Assembly (NCBI GenBank): GCA_019058365.1
Contig: JAHPZE010000027.1
Location: forward strand, 1-61,999
Direction: 5' to 3'
DNA: 61,999 nt
Source of the DNA: Promethearchaeota archaeon
GTDB taxonomy: Archaea; Asgardarchaeota; Lokiarchaeia; Sigyniarchaeales; SOKP01
The notes beneath the pieces are model-generated. The model was given only the letters and a program-made list of their open reading frames with translations. It was not told where the DNA came from and did not search any database. Both the position numbers and the translations under genes were made by a program. Each line of letters opens with the position of its first letter. Position 1 is the stretch's first letter. This document shows positions 10,048 through 19,814 of the stretch, one piece after another.

Positions 10048-11550
10048 CTATCTATTTTGAATAGAATCTAAAATGGTACCAATTATCGCAATTGTTAGTG
10101 TCCCCCCAATAGAAAACATTGTTATCAAATACTCATGAGTTTGGAAAATGACTACTTGAAGAATCATCATTGTAAATGTTGTTACTAAAACTAAGCTCCA
10201 GAAACCTAAAAGTCTTGTATTAAAAGGTCTCTTTATTATATACCGAGTAATTAAAGCTCCAATCGCATACGCAAGGATGATAAAAAGAGGTATTGGTACC
10301 CAAAACTCTTGCATCCAAAAAGAAAAAAGCAATATTGAAGAGAAAACTATGAAGAAGTTGATGTAATAAAGCGCCCGTCTAAGTATGTTTTTATTTTGAT
10401 CTATTTTATACCACAGAATTCCGAATGAAATAAATATTATCCATACCGCAACTAGGTTTACGACCGCATTAAGTATTTCTGCTATATCATTTTGCGAGAA
10501 AGGGAATGTAACAAGAGTGTTTATAGCATAATGATCTCCCCAAAAGGCGTAAATCATTCCATATCCTAGTATTTGGGTAAGTAAGATATGATATGTGGAT
10601 CTGCTAATCAAAGAAATTCCTCGCGAAAGTCGTCCGTCTGGGTTCTGAGGTAAAAATTTCATTGCTAGCAAAAATAAAAATGCTGAGTATGGAACAATTA
10701 ACAAATGATAATCCCCTCTTAGAAGTGGTACACCATCAATTCTGATTCTATAGGAGAAGAACTGATGTGCTGTAATAAAAGCTAAACTTATTGGATAAAT
10801 AATCCACATAAAGAAGTTTCGATTATCATTAAGTTTATATCCAAAGGAAAACCACATTCCTAAGCCAATAGCAGGAAGATAAAATAAAACAGAGGTCATA
10901 AAAATCGTCACGATATAGCTTTCTTCATATGAGGTAATATTTCCAATCAAGAAAAACAGTGTTAACTGCAATGCTATTTCTACCACGAAACATAGAATTA
11001 ATGTTATAACTGGTTTTTTTGTAAATGCCCAATAAAGTAAAGGAAAGATTAAAATGGATTGGAATAGTAATGGAAGAAACCAATTTCCTGGGCCCCAAAA
11101 TGGTAAGAATCCTATGAACAAGAGGATGAAACCATGATCTGGATAATATTGCCCATTCCACATAGCAGTAATATCAAATCCATACATAAACAATCCTATA
11201 AATGTTGATGCCGCATACAAAACTAGGAATGGTACAATATACCGCAAAATTTTACTTTTGAAATAACTCCAAGAATACATTTCCCTTAATGTCTTTGCTT
11301 CACTTTTTTGTATTGAGCAACCCATATTAAAGCCCAATATCACTAAAAACACTGGTATTGAGATTCTCTCCCAAAGAGTGACAGCAATGTAAGATTTTAC
11401 ACTCCAAGAAACTATATGATCGAATATAACTAAAAAGATCATTGCTGCTTTTAAAAAATCCACTTGGAAATAATGCTCCCCTAATTCAACCAAAGTCTCT
11501 TTTTCAGCTTCTTCTAATACTACTTCACTAACTTGTTTTTTAGATGTCAT
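10048..11550 (-). CDS. Acyltransferase-3-like multi-pass membrane protein
   Basis: 500 aa with about ten hydrophobic segments. The N-terminal cytosolic 30 residues are acidic. They are followed by FQVDFLKAAMIFLVIFDHIV, which resembles the first helix of the acyltransferase-3/OpgC superfamily, where a His near the end of helix 1 is conserved. The family transfers acyl groups to surface sugars or lipids. The substrate cannot be told. It is flanked by large intergenic regions and appears monocistronic. Confidence 0.65.
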   Translation of the reverse strand: MTSKKQVSEVVLEEAEKETLVELGEHYFQVDFLKAAMIFLVIFDHIVSWSVKSYIAVTLWERISIPVFLVILGFNMGCSIQKSEAKTLREMYSWSYFKSKILRYIVPFLVLYAASTFIGLFMYGFDITAMWNGQYYPDHGFILLFIGFLPFWGPGNWFLPLLFQSILIFPLLYWAFTKKPVITLILCFVVEIALQLTLFFLIGNITSYEESYIVTIFMTSVLFYLPAIGLGMWFSFGYKLNDNRNFFMWIIYPISLAFITAHQFFSYRIRIDGVPLLRGDYHLLIVPYSAFLFLLAMKFLPQNPDGRLSRGISLISRSTYHILLTQILGYGMIYAFWGDHYAINTLVTFPFSQNDIAEILNAVVNLVAVWIIFISFGILWYKIDQNKNILRRALYYINFFIVFSSILLFSFWMQEFWVPIPLFIILAYAIGALITRYIIKRPFNTRLLGFWSLVLVTTFTMMILQVVIFQTHEYLITMFSIGGTLTIAIIGTILDSIQNR

Positions 11551-11862
11551 TATTATCTGTTTATTTTTTTAAAGTTTTAAGATTTAGTTATAGCCTTTGT
11601 GAACTTTTTGAAAAATATAACGAAGTGGGAGTCCAATTTTTACAATTGAAATACAGCGTTAAGACAAGATTTAATAATAAAATTATTTTTAGATTAAAAA
11701 AGCATGGATATTAAAATAAATCTTTTAAATTCAAGTTTAATATCACCCACATATTATCCCTATTCATTGATGGATTGGAAAATTCCTAAATTTTTATATA
11801 ACTGTAAATCATATTATTTAGTTAAACAGAATTGAAGAAACAGAACAGGGTCAATAAGTAAA
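11551..11862. promoter_or_regulatory. Divergent intergenic region with a TATA box for the NrdD-like gene
   Basis: 312 bp between two divergent genes. A clear TATA-like box (TTTTTATATAACT) lies at about 11790-11802, some 60 bases before the GTG at 11863, implying a leader of about 35-40 nt. No other gene or repeat is seen. Confidence 0.4.
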
Positions 11863-13845
11863 GTGGATGCCGACAAAAATCAAAATGTGTTAGAAAAGCA
11901 ACTAAAAACATTGGGTCAAAAGGTTAGGATTGATATTTTAAAAAAATTAAAACATGCTCATACTCCATTATCATTTTCAAAGCTTCAAAAAGAGATATTT
12001 GGAAATGATCCTCCTTCTGTAAATTTATCATTTCATCTAAATACATTAAAGAAGAGTGATTTAATTTTGTCGTCGGATAATGGATATTCAATTACGCTTT
12101 TAGGGGAGCAAATAATAGAAAAGATTTTATCTATTGAACAAATTTTAAATAAACAAAATAAAACCTTAATGATCCGAACTTCGAAATACTCTAAAGAAGT
12201 ATTTGATATAAATAAAATTGAGAAATATTTAGTGAAGGAAGGTGAATTGGAAATATATTTAGCAAGACAAGTTGCCCATGAGGTAGAGGAGCGTTTATCA
12301 AAAACTAATATAGAATACATGACTGCTCCATTAATGCGAGAGTATATTAATGCAATATTATTAGAGAATGGTTTAGAAGAAGTAAGGCACAAGTTAACTC
12401 GACTAGGAACTCCTCCATTTGAGGTATTTAAACTATTCAATTCAAATAATGTTGAAATAACACCAGAAAAATTTATTAAAAAGTTAGGTTCTGACGCTTC
12501 AGAGCAATTTTTACTTTTAAACCTCCTACCAAAAAATTTAGCTGACTTATATTTATCGGGAGAAATTGCCTTACTTCATTTAAATTACTGGGGGTTAAGA
12601 CCATTAAGTTTGTATATAAATACAAAAACAATTATCAATTATCTCTTTAATATTGATTCAAATATTTCAGCGAGAGATAAAAATACTACAGGATATACGA
12701 GGGTTATTATTAATTTTATAGATCTTCTACAGAGGCTAAAACAATTTTATTCTGAAGATTTAATTCTTGGCAATTTTAATAATGAATTAATTTCTTATTT
12801 AGAATTACCAAAAATAAAGTCGTCCAATTTTAATTTCTTTATTTCTCAAATTTTCCAATTTAATACACTTATTAATAAATGTAAATCTCATTTATCTTTA
12901 GAATTTAATTACAATGGAAAAACAAAGGACCAATTTTCAAACCAGATCCAAAATGATATTCCTTTTCTAAATTCACTGGACATACAGTGTAAAGATTGCG
13001 TAAAACCATTCCTTATTTTTGAAGGCTCTAAGATTTTTCGATCAGATCAAGGAAATGGGGTTATAAAGAATCTTATTAAAGGATCTAATAAAAATAATCT
13101 AATTTTTTATAATCAAAATTATTCAAATTTATTGAATTCATCTCTTATTCAAATACCAGATCCTAAGGAGGACATAATTATTTTAGATAAGATTTTAGTA
13201 AACTTACATATGATTTCTGCAGAAGCGAACCAAAATGACGATTTATTTTTCGATTTATTACAAGATAAATTAATTTCTGTTTTTGAATTGTTTAATTTTA
13301 AGGAGAAATTAGTACAAAAAAAGTTAAATCCTCTTAAGCAATGGGATTCTATAGTCACACGGGTTTTTGACAAAAATAAGAGTAAAATATTTAAAAACTC
13401 TGTAAAATCTATTAGTTTTTTCGGGTTAAATCAAGCCATTTTAAACCATTGCGGGATAGAACTTGATAGAACCGAAAATAGCGAAGAATTTGCTCTAAAA
13501 ATCTTGATATTAATGAAAAAAATTATTAACGAAAAAAATGAAGCAAAAAATGACACTTTTATTCTAAGCGCACCTCATAGAGATTCATACTTAAGAAATT
13601 CTTGGTATAATGGCATTGTACAACACACACAAGACATAAATGAATATTCTGCAAAACTAATTAGAGGAACATCAAACCTCTCTTTGAGTAAGAAAATCAT
13701 ATTATTCAAAAAATTTCAAAAAATCATTGGTGGAGGGTGTTTATTTATGGAAAAAAAACCAAATGATATGTCATTTCAAAAATTTTTAAAGATGTTGTTT
13801 CAATCCGAAATTGGTACAATATCTTTAAGAGATTGCACATTCTAA
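11863..13845 (+). CDS. HTH plus ATP-cone protein resembling anaerobic ribonucleotide reductase, without the glycyl-radical site
   Basis: 660 aa, GTG start. Residues about 10-80 form an ArsR-like winged helix (LGQKVRIDILKKLKHAHTPL...). Residues about 100-195 are an ATP-cone (IRTSKYSKEVFDINKIEKYL; MREYINAILLENGLEEVRH). The remainder resembles class III reductase (NrdD) in overall layout, for example FFGLNQAILNHCGIELDRTENSEEFALKI at about 530-560. The C-terminus ends IGTISLRDCTF and lacks the RVxGY-type glycyl-radical loop and the Cys-rich zinc site. It is therefore probably catalytically dead, possibly a nucleotide-sensing regulator. The homology to NrdD is judged by eye. Confidence 0.6.
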   Translation: MDADKNQNVLEKQLKTLGQKVRIDILKKLKHAHTPLSFSKLQKEIFGNDPPSVNLSFHLNTLKKSDLILSSDNGYSITLLGEQIIEKILSIEQILNKQNKTLMIRTSKYSKEVFDINKIEKYLVKEGELEIYLARQVAHEVEERLSKTNIEYMTAPLMREYINAILLENGLEEVRHKLTRLGTPPFEVFKLFNSNNVEITPEKFIKKLGSDASEQFLLLNLLPKNLADLYLSGEIALLHLNYWGLRPLSLYINTKTIINYLFNIDSNISARDKNTTGYTRVIINFIDLLQRLKQFYSEDLILGNFNNELISYLELPKIKSSNFNFFISQIFQFNTLINKCKSHLSLEFNYNGKTKDQFSNQIQNDIPFLNSLDIQCKDCVKPFLIFEGSKIFRSDQGNGVIKNLIKGSNKNNLIFYNQNYSNLLNSSLIQIPDPKEDIIILDKILVNLHMISAEANQNDDLFFDLLQDKLISVFELFNFKEKLVQKKLNPLKQWDSIVTRVFDKNKSKIFKNSVKSISFFGLNQAILNHCGIELDRTENSEEFALKILILMKKIINEKNEAKNDTFILSAPHRDSYLRNSWYNGIVQHTQDINEYSAKLIRGTSNLSLSKKIILFKKFQKIIGGGCLFMEKKPNDMSFQKFLKMLFQSEIGTISLRDCTF

Positions 13846-13882
13846 GAAATAAAAAATAGAAGAAGAATAAGTATTTTAAAAA

Positions 13883-14800
13883 TTAATCAGTCATTAATTC
13901 TGCTAAGAGTGCTTTTCTCATAGGGATCCCATAATAAGTTTGTTTAAAGTAAATTGCTTTTTCTGAATTATCAACATCTGGAGAAATTTCTGTAATTCTA
14001 GGAAGTGGGTGCAATAATCTAAAATTGTTTTTTGTTTGTATAAGATCTTCTTGTTGGAATATGTAAAATCCTTTAATTCTTTCGTATTCTTCCGAATCAA
14101 CAAACCTTTCTTTTTGGACCCGAGTCATATAAAGAACATCTAAAATGTTTAAAATTTTTCGGTAATCTGTAAGTTCTTTATATTTAACTTGGCGTTGCTG
14201 AAGAAAATCTTTATCACGGTTTCTCATTTTTAATTCTAAAGGGCTTATGAAATAAACATTTACATTAAAATTCGAAAGCAAAATTGAGAGTGAATGTACG
14301 GTTCTTCCATATTTGAGATCACCCATTAAACCTATATTCAACCCATCTAAAGGACCTACCTCTTCGTTTATTGTTAATAAATCTAATAATGCTTGAGTGG
14401 GATGTTCTCCACTTCCAGAACCAGCATTAATAATTGGAATTTTAGCAAATTTTGCTGCTAATATAGCAGCTCCTTCAAGCGAATGTCTTATTACTATACA
14501 ATCACTATAATTTTCAACGGTTCTTATTGTATCTGCAATGCTCTCTCCTTTTTTGATGGATGACACATCTCCAGATTGGAACCCGATAACACTCCCCCCT
14601 AATCTATACATAGCTGATTCAAAACTAAGACGGGTTCGAGTAGAAGGCTCAAAAAATAATGTAGCTAAGATTTTACCTTGAAGAATATTTGAGTTCTTGA
14701 GTTCAATCATTTCTTTAGCTTTCTTTATAATATATTCAATATCTTCTCTATCAAATTGCTTAGCACTAATTATTCCTCCACTAAATTTCTCTTTGAACAT
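13883..14800 (-). CDS. pyrB: Aspartate carbamoyltransferase catalytic subunit
   Basis: 305 aa, full length. Catalyses the committed step of pyrimidine synthesis, carbamoyl phosphate plus aspartate. The carbamoyl-phosphate signature FEPSTRTRLSFESA is at about residues 50-63. GSGSGEHPTQALLDL is at about 131-145, followed by GLMGDLKYGRTVHSL and the C-terminal LLHPLPR. No pyrI regulatory subunit is adjacent. It converges on the NrdD-like gene with 37 bases between them. Confidence 0.95.
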   Translation of the reverse strand: MFKEKFSGGIISAKQFDREDIEYIIKKAKEMIELKNSNILQGKILATLFFEPSTRTRLSFESAMYRLGGSVIGFQSGDVSSIKKGESIADTIRTVENYSDCIVIRHSLEGAAILAAKFAKIPIINAGSGSGEHPTQALLDLLTINEEVGPLDGLNIGLMGDLKYGRTVHSLSILLSNFNVNVYFISPLELKMRNRDKDFLQQRQVKYKELTDYRKILNILDVLYMTRVQKERFVDSEEYERIKGFYIFQQEDLIQTKNNFRLLHPLPRITEISPDVDNSEKAIYFKQTYYGIPMRKALLAELMTD

Positions 14801-14961
14801 TTAAAATCTCATTCAATATGTTTTTATTAACATTATGTAAATAAGATTTAAATTATTTTTTATTACACCATGATTTTTCAAAAAGAACCATCAGAACTAA
14901 TAAAATTTAAAATTTATAAATAATTACTATATTTATTCTTAATACTAACAGTCTCTGATAA

Positions 14962-15243
14962 ATGAAGTACCCTAAAACTATTAACCGCTATTGTCCAACT
15001 TGTGGATCACATCAGAAGCATACAGTCTCTCTTTATAAAAAAGGGAAGGAAAGGATGCTTAATCAAGGAAGAAGAAGAGTAGAAAGAAAGAAAAGAGGTT
15101 ATGGCTCATTCCCCAAGGAGATTTTCCATAAAAACGCAAAATTAAATAAGAAATCAACCCCTATATTAGAATGTACTGAATGTGGGAAAAAGCAATATGC
15201 CAAATCTTATCGCGTTAAAAGATTAGAATTTCAAGAAGTGTAA
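14962..15243 (+). CDS. rpl44e: Ribosomal protein eL44 (L44e)
   Basis: 93 aa. Zinc-binding pairs Cys11-Cys14 (YCPTCGSH) and Cys72-Cys75 (CTECGKK) with the basic GRRRVERKKRGYGS loop between them. It lies in the 50S E site. It is followed 14 bases later by rps27e, the standard archaeal pair. Confidence 0.95.
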   Translation: MKYPKTINRYCPTCGSHQKHTVSLYKKGKERMLNQGRRRVERKKRGYGSFPKEIFHKNAKLNKKSTPILECTECGKKQYAKSYRVKRLEFQEV

Positions 15244-15257
15244 AAGTGTGAATACTT

Positions 15258-15461
15258 ATGACTAATAAAAAAGAAAAAGAACTTATTCCACAGCCAAAAA
15301 GCAGGTTTTTACGCGTAAAATGTTTGAATTGCGGAAATCAACAAATTATATTTGGTTGTTCTGCCACAGATGTGGAATGTTTAGTGTGCGGAAAAACCTT
15401 ACTTCAATCTACTGGCGGTAAAGCAAGAATTCTTACAAAGATTATAGAAGTTCTTTCTTAA
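15258..15461 (+). CDS. rps27e: Ribosomal protein eS27 (S27e)
   Basis: 67 aa with a zinc ribbon: CLNCGNQQ and CLVCGKTLLQSTGGKA, the last part being diagnostic. Small-subunit component. It is co-transcribed with rpl44e. In many archaea aif2a and nop10 follow directly; here those genes are about 8 kb downstream on the other strand. Confidence 0.95.
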   Translation: MTNKKEKELIPQPKSRFLRVKCLNCGNQQIIFGCSATDVECLVCGKTLLQSTGGKARILTKIIEVLS

Positions 15462-15578
15462 AGTAATTTTTAACACTTTACATCTTTATAGAGTAAAATC
15501 TCGACTTAGCTATTGTTTAGAAATCTATATCTTTATTTATTCTTACATCATAATATTAATTATTTTTAGGTGTTAATT

Positions 15579-17141
15579 ATGAATCAAGAAAAAGGTTCAA
15601 AGAAATATAAATTAATTGTAATTGGCGCAGGAATGGCGGGATTAAGCACTGGTATAACATGGGCTATAAACAATGAATTAAATAAAGATCCAGTGCTTCT
15701 TATCGAAAAACAACCAAAAACTGGAGGTTTTGTCACTTCGTATGAAAGAGAAGGATTTGTGTTTGATACATGTCAGGTGATTCCAAATATCTCTGAAATA
15801 CTTGATTATTTAGGAATCGAAATAGAGCTTAAGAAGTTTAAAGGATATTATATGAGAATTCTTGTTGTTAATCCCGAAACTGATGATGTTAAAGTTCTTG
15901 AATTACCCTCTGGATTAGATAATTTTAAAAAAAAACTAATGGACCAATATCCTGATAATGGATCACAAATAGAAGAATTCTTAGATTACTCACGAGAGAT
16001 GTATTTGGAATTATTTAATCTCAAAGTTGAGCCTAAATTCATTGATATTCTAAAGTTATTATTTACATGCCCAAAAATAATAAAAAACTCATCAAAAACA
16101 TTTAAAAATTACTTTGAACAATTTGGAATCACAGAACCAGATGTCATTGAAATTTTTAACATATTTGCAGATTTTAGTGCTCTGCCTTCTGAGCAAGTAA
16201 CTGCACTTGTTCCAATTTCAGCTATGAATTCTCTATTAGATGGAGCATATAGGACGAAAAAAGGATTTATCGATTTTACAAATAAATTGCAGGAACGTTA
16301 TGAAAACTTGGGAGGAGAATTATTACTAAAAACAGAAGTTACAAAAATTTTAGTAGAAGATAATCAAGTAAAAGGCGTCCAACTTAAAAGTGGTGAAAAA
16401 ATTTACTCGGATTATGTTGTGACCACTGTTGATACGATGTTAGCAATGAAACAGTTAGTAGGATTAGAAAAAATTCGAAGTATTGATAAAAAATATGCTA
16501 ATAAAATTGAGTCTATAAAAATGTCTACTTCTTCCATTAATGTTAGCTTAGGGTTAGATGATAAGTTGGATCTTGCAGGATTAGGTATGGATTGTGGCTA
16601 TAACGTCATTACTACTGGAGGAGATACTTATGATCGACTTTTTGATGATTATGAAAAAGGAAAAATTGGATTTTCAGATAAAAGATTTCAGGTTGGAGTT
16701 ATTTGTCCATCCCTTACAACTGGTGGGCAACCTAACATAACCATTCGAGTATCCCCGATGGGGTTGGGAGATTGGGCAAAATTGAGAGAAAATGATAGAC
16801 CAAAATATCAAGAGGAGAAACAAAAATGGGGAGATTTTTTTATTAATATTGTAGAAAAATATCTTATACCAGATTTAAGAAGACATATTTTAATATCAGA
16901 TATATCAACACCCGCAACTTATGCGCGATATTCAAGCTCTCCTACAGGTTCAATTTTTGATATGGCACCATATACAAATAATTTTGGGAGAACGCGTTTA
17001 AAAATGAGAACACCGATTAAAGGTTTATTTCAACCAAAATTTGTTCATGGAGTATTTGGCTCTTTACTTGCGGGTATACAAGTTAATGATATGATCCTTA
17101 ATCGTAAAATAATGAATGGAAATGCTAGACTGAAAATATAA
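15579..17141 (+). CDS. FAD-dependent phytoene desaturase/retinol-saturase-like oxidoreductase
   Basis: About 520 aa. An N-terminal Rossmann motif (VIGAGMAGLSTGITWA, about residues 13-28) binds FAD and is followed by EKQPKTGGFVTSYEREGF, typical of CrtI and related desaturases. The C-terminal block HGVFGSLLAGIQVNDMIL is the second FAD motif. In archaea such enzymes act on isoprenoids (carotenoid desaturation or geranylgeranyl lipid reduction). The substrate is uncertain. A GTG at 15570 is an alternative start three codons upstream. It interrupts the translation/replication cluster. Confidence 0.8.
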   Translation: MNQEKGSKKYKLIVIGAGMAGLSTGITWAINNELNKDPVLLIEKQPKTGGFVTSYEREGFVFDTCQVIPNISEILDYLGIEIELKKFKGYYMRILVVNPETDDVKVLELPSGLDNFKKKLMDQYPDNGSQIEEFLDYSREMYLELFNLKVEPKFIDILKLLFTCPKIIKNSSKTFKNYFEQFGITEPDVIEIFNIFADFSALPSEQVTALVPISAMNSLLDGAYRTKKGFIDFTNKLQERYENLGGELLLKTEVTKILVEDNQVKGVQLKSGEKIYSDYVVTTVDTMLAMKQLVGLEKIRSIDKKYANKIESIKMSTSSINVSLGLDDKLDLAGLGMDCGYNVITTGGDTYDRLFDDYEKGKIGFSDKRFQVGVICPSLTTGGQPNITIRVSPMGLGDWAKLRENDRPKYQEEKQKWGDFFINIVEKYLIPDLRRHILISDISTPATYARYSSSPTGSIFDMAPYTNNFGRTRLKMRTPIKGLFQPKFVHGVFGSLLAGIQVNDMILNRKIMNGNARLKI

Positions 17142-17245
17142 TTTATTAAATCTTTTCATTTTTTATTTTTTGTATCTTCGTGAAACTGTTCTTTCACGAT
17201 ATTTCTTCTATATCAAAATGTTATAAAATTTGTAACTAAGTTATA

Positions 17246-17584
17246 TTATTGTTCGCGCCATGTATATTTACATTTAGTGCATTTAAAAAAGTGAGTACTT
17301 GGCTCATCAGAACTCCTTATTTGCACTTGCCAAGTCTCTGCTTCAAGATTCCCACATTTAGGACATTCTTTTCTTGTCTTAGGATTTGCTGAGATCTTAT
17401 CTTCTTCAGAAAGTACAATAAAATTCTTTTTTAAAGCTTTTTTCTTTTTTTGGATATTTTCTTCAATTTTATTATTATCAAGCTTCAATTCCCTTTCATA
17501 ACCACACTTACATGCTAAAAATGACTTCTCATTTACTTTTTTTTTTCGTAAGAGGTTTGAACATTCGGGACAAAATTCTACCAT
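17246..17584 (-). CDS. tfs: Transcription elongation factor TFS (TFIIS/Rpb9-like)
   Basis: 112 aa. N-terminal zinc ribbon (CPECSNLL ... CKCGYER) and C-terminal TFIIS-type ribbon (CPKCGNLEAETWQVQIRSSDEP with CTKCKYTW). The acidic hairpin that stimulates RNA cleavage reads RSSDEP rather than the usual RSADEP, with Asp-Glu intact. It rescues stalled polymerase. Belongs to the tfs-pcna-primase neighbourhood typical of archaea. Confidence 0.95.
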   Translation of the reverse strand: MVEFCPECSNLLRKKKVNEKSFLACKCGYERELKLDNNKIEENIQKKKKALKKNFIVLSEEDKISANPKTRKECPKCGNLEAETWQVQIRSSDEPSTHFFKCTKCKYTWREQ

Positions 17585-17707
17585 ATTGATTACTCTGAGA
17601 TTAAATATTAAATATATAGATTAAAAATAATAATATTTAAAAAATCTTATCTTATCCATTAATGTACACATAAAAGTGAATTATTTGAAATAAACAATTA
17701 CATAAAA

Positions 17708-18072
17708 ATGAGTTTTATGAGGTTTAAGGAATTTGTTACTTTTTTGGGAACAGAAGATCTCGAAAAAACTTCAAATTTTTATTTAAATGTTCTAGGTTTA
17801 TCTCTATATAAAGACCAAGATGCTTGCTTAATTTTTAATATTAATAATCAAAGTAAAATTGGCTTTTGCAAACATATGACCGTTGTTCATCAAGCCAAAA
17901 GTCCAATCCTCACTCTTATAACAGAAAAAGTTGATGAAACCTATCATAAATTATTAAATTTGGATTAGATACCATAGAACTACCTAAAATTAATGAAAAA
18001 TTTAACATTTATCACTTTTTCTTTAAAGATCCTAATGGCTATACAATTGAGATACAAAAATTTTTAGAATAA
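17708..18072 (+). CDS. VOC-family (glyoxalase-like) protein read through a -1 frameshift
   Basis: The zero frame from ATG 17708 (or ATG 17717) ends at TAG 17966-17968 after 86 residues with LLNLD. The -1 frame continues with GLDTIELPKINEKFNIYHFF and then FKDPNGYTIEIQKF to TAA 18070-18072, the normal second half of a VOC domain. Together they make a typical 120-aa protein. The change of frame coincides with the heptamer A-AAT-TTG at 17956-17962, four bases before the stop. The metal ligands are not obvious. It is either a programmed frameshift, a fresh inactivation, or a one-base sequence error. Confidence 0.7.
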
Positions 18073-18103
18073 TAGAAGAGTTCAAAAAAATAGGTTGTTA
18101 AAT

Positions 18104-18424
18104 CTAATCCAATTCTTTTTTTAACTGATATATTTTTTGATAATATTTAAAATTCAATTTCTTCATATCTTGGATAATATCTGCATTAATCCGTTTTTCT
18201 CCTGTAGATTGAAATTCTAGGTCTCCAATTACATTAACTAAATCATTCTCTTCAAAATTAAAATCATCAATTCTAATGATTTTAATATTAATTTGGCCCG
18301 TTTGATCATCTAAAATAAAAAATTCATCATTGATTCTACTTTTTATATATCCTGTAACTTGAATTCGTTCATCATCAATAGTGATATCTTTAATCATTCT
18401 TTGTTTTGCATGCTGAAATGACAT
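18104..18424 (-). CDS. Single OB-fold protein, RPA14/Stn-like ssDNA-binding candidate
   Basis: 106 aa. One OB fold can be read: DERIQVTGYIKSRINDEFFILDDQTGQINIKI, then DLVNVIGDLEF, typical of small replication-protein-A subunits. Context next to pcna and primase supports a replication role. It has no zinc finger. It could instead act in RNA binding. The start is ATG with no obvious alternative. Confidence 0.6.
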   Translation of the reverse strand: MSFQHAKQRMIKDITIDDERIQVTGYIKSRINDEFFILDDQTGQINIKIIRIDDFNFEENDLVNVIGDLEFQSTGEKRINADIIQDMKKLNFKYYQKIYQLKKELD

Positions 18425-18604
18425 TTTTTTTTTAAATATGAATCATTTAATTATCTAGTACAAATTTGAAAATTTAAGATAAGTATAAATAATTAATTTA
18501 AAACCTAAAATTGATATTATTAAAACACTAATATCAATCATTATTAATAATGCGAATTACACAATATTATCTTATTTAAAATTGAATAATTTTGCTGAAA
18601 GAAT

Positions 18605-19408
18605 ATGACCTTTAAATTAAAATTAGAAAATAGTCGGATATTGAAAGGAATTGTTGAAACTCTTTCAAGTATTATTGATGAAACAGAGTTTCGAGTCACT
18701 CCTAAAGAGTTTACAATTTCAGCGATGGATCCTAGTAGAATTTGTCTGTTAAAACTATCTGTGAAAAAGGAAAATTTTGATGAATATCAATGTTCTAAAG
18801 AATCAAAAGTTGGATTAAATTTAGATGATTTAGATAAAATTTTAAAAAGAAGCGCGGCGAATGATTCTGTTGAAATTGATTTTAATGAAGCTGATCAGAA
18901 AATAAAAATCAAAATGCAACGTGAGGGTATGACACGCACCAGAACATTTAGCTTAGCATTATTAGATATTGATATTGAAGAAATTCCTATGGATAATTTA
19001 TTAAAGATTGAATATCCTTCAAAGTGGGTTATTGAGCCAGACTTTTTAGTTGAAGCAATAAAGGATGCTGAAATTTATTCCGAAATCCTTAACATAACTT
19101 CAACAGAAGGACAAGGATTAATTTTTAGTTCAACAGGGCAAATTGGTGAAATGGAATATAATCTTAGTGAAGATGATTTAATAGAAACAAGTCTTAATGG
19201 AACAAGTAGTGGTGCATATTCCTTATCATTTTTAAAAGCAATTTTAAAAATAGCTTCAATCACAGAAAAGCTAGAAATATCTTTAAAGACTGATCATCCA
19301 TTAAAAATGATATTTAATCTTCTTGAAGGTGGCGAATTAAGTTACTTCTTAGCACCCAGAGTCGAAGAAGCTGAATTTGAAGAAGATGAAGATATGGACG
19401 AATTTTAA
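18605..19408 (+). CDS. pcn: DNA polymerase sliding clamp (PCNA)
   Basis: 267 aa, a little longer than the usual 245-250 because of an acidic C-terminal tail (EEAEFEEDEDMDEF). It begins FKLKLENSRILKGIVETLSSIIDE and contains ISAMDPSRICLLKL and the late motif SYFLAPRVEE. Forms a trimeric ring tethering polymerases and other PIP-box proteins. It is followed by a zinc-ribbon ORF and then priL-priS-gins on the same strand. Confidence 0.95.
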   Translation: MTFKLKLENSRILKGIVETLSSIIDETEFRVTPKEFTISAMDPSRICLLKLSVKKENFDEYQCSKESKVGLNLDDLDKILKRSAANDSVEIDFNEADQKIKIKMQREGMTRTRTFSLALLDIDIEEIPMDNLLKIEYPSKWVIEPDFLVEAIKDAEIYSEILNITSTEGQGLIFSSTGQIGEMEYNLSEDDLIETSLNGTSSGAYSLSFLKAILKIASITEKLEISLKTDHPLKMIFNLLEGGELSYFLAPRVEEAEFEEDEDMDEF

Positions 19409-19661
19409 TCAATTAATGTAACTACGACATAATAATAAGAAATACGATTAAATAATAGAAAAAATGTGTAAAAAATAATTGAATCTCCAACAAGATATTG
19501 ATTCAATCTCTAAAAAAATCACCCAATTTTGTATTTTAAACAGAAAAATTAACTAATAAGTAAATTAGATAACCAACCACAATCTTTTTATTTAAAAAAA
19601 TCATTATCAACTACTATAATTACAAATAATTAGATTAATTAAAAATATTAGAGGAATAAAA

Positions 19662-19814
19662 ATGGGAATTGTATGTCCAAAGTGTAAAGGAACATTTTCT
19701 GCGTTTACAACCGAAAATAAACCTATAGTAAAAACCACATGTCCATTTTGCAAATATAAGTTTAAAATTCAGAATCCAAATTTTAATGATGAACCAAAAA
19801 CAGAAAAAAAGTAG
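19662..19814 (+). CDS. Small zinc-ribbon protein
   Basis: 50 aa. The GAGGAAT four to ten bases before the ATG is a plausible Shine-Dalgarno. Two CxxC pairs (CPKCKGTF at residues 5-12 and CPFCKYKF at about 28-35) form a single rubredoxin-like zinc ribbon, followed by a charged tail. Function is unknown. The position between pcna and the primase operon suggests a nucleic-acid role, but that is inference. Confidence 0.7.
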   Translation: MGIVCPKCKGTFSAFTTENKPIVKTTCPFCKYKFKIQNPNFNDEPKTEKK

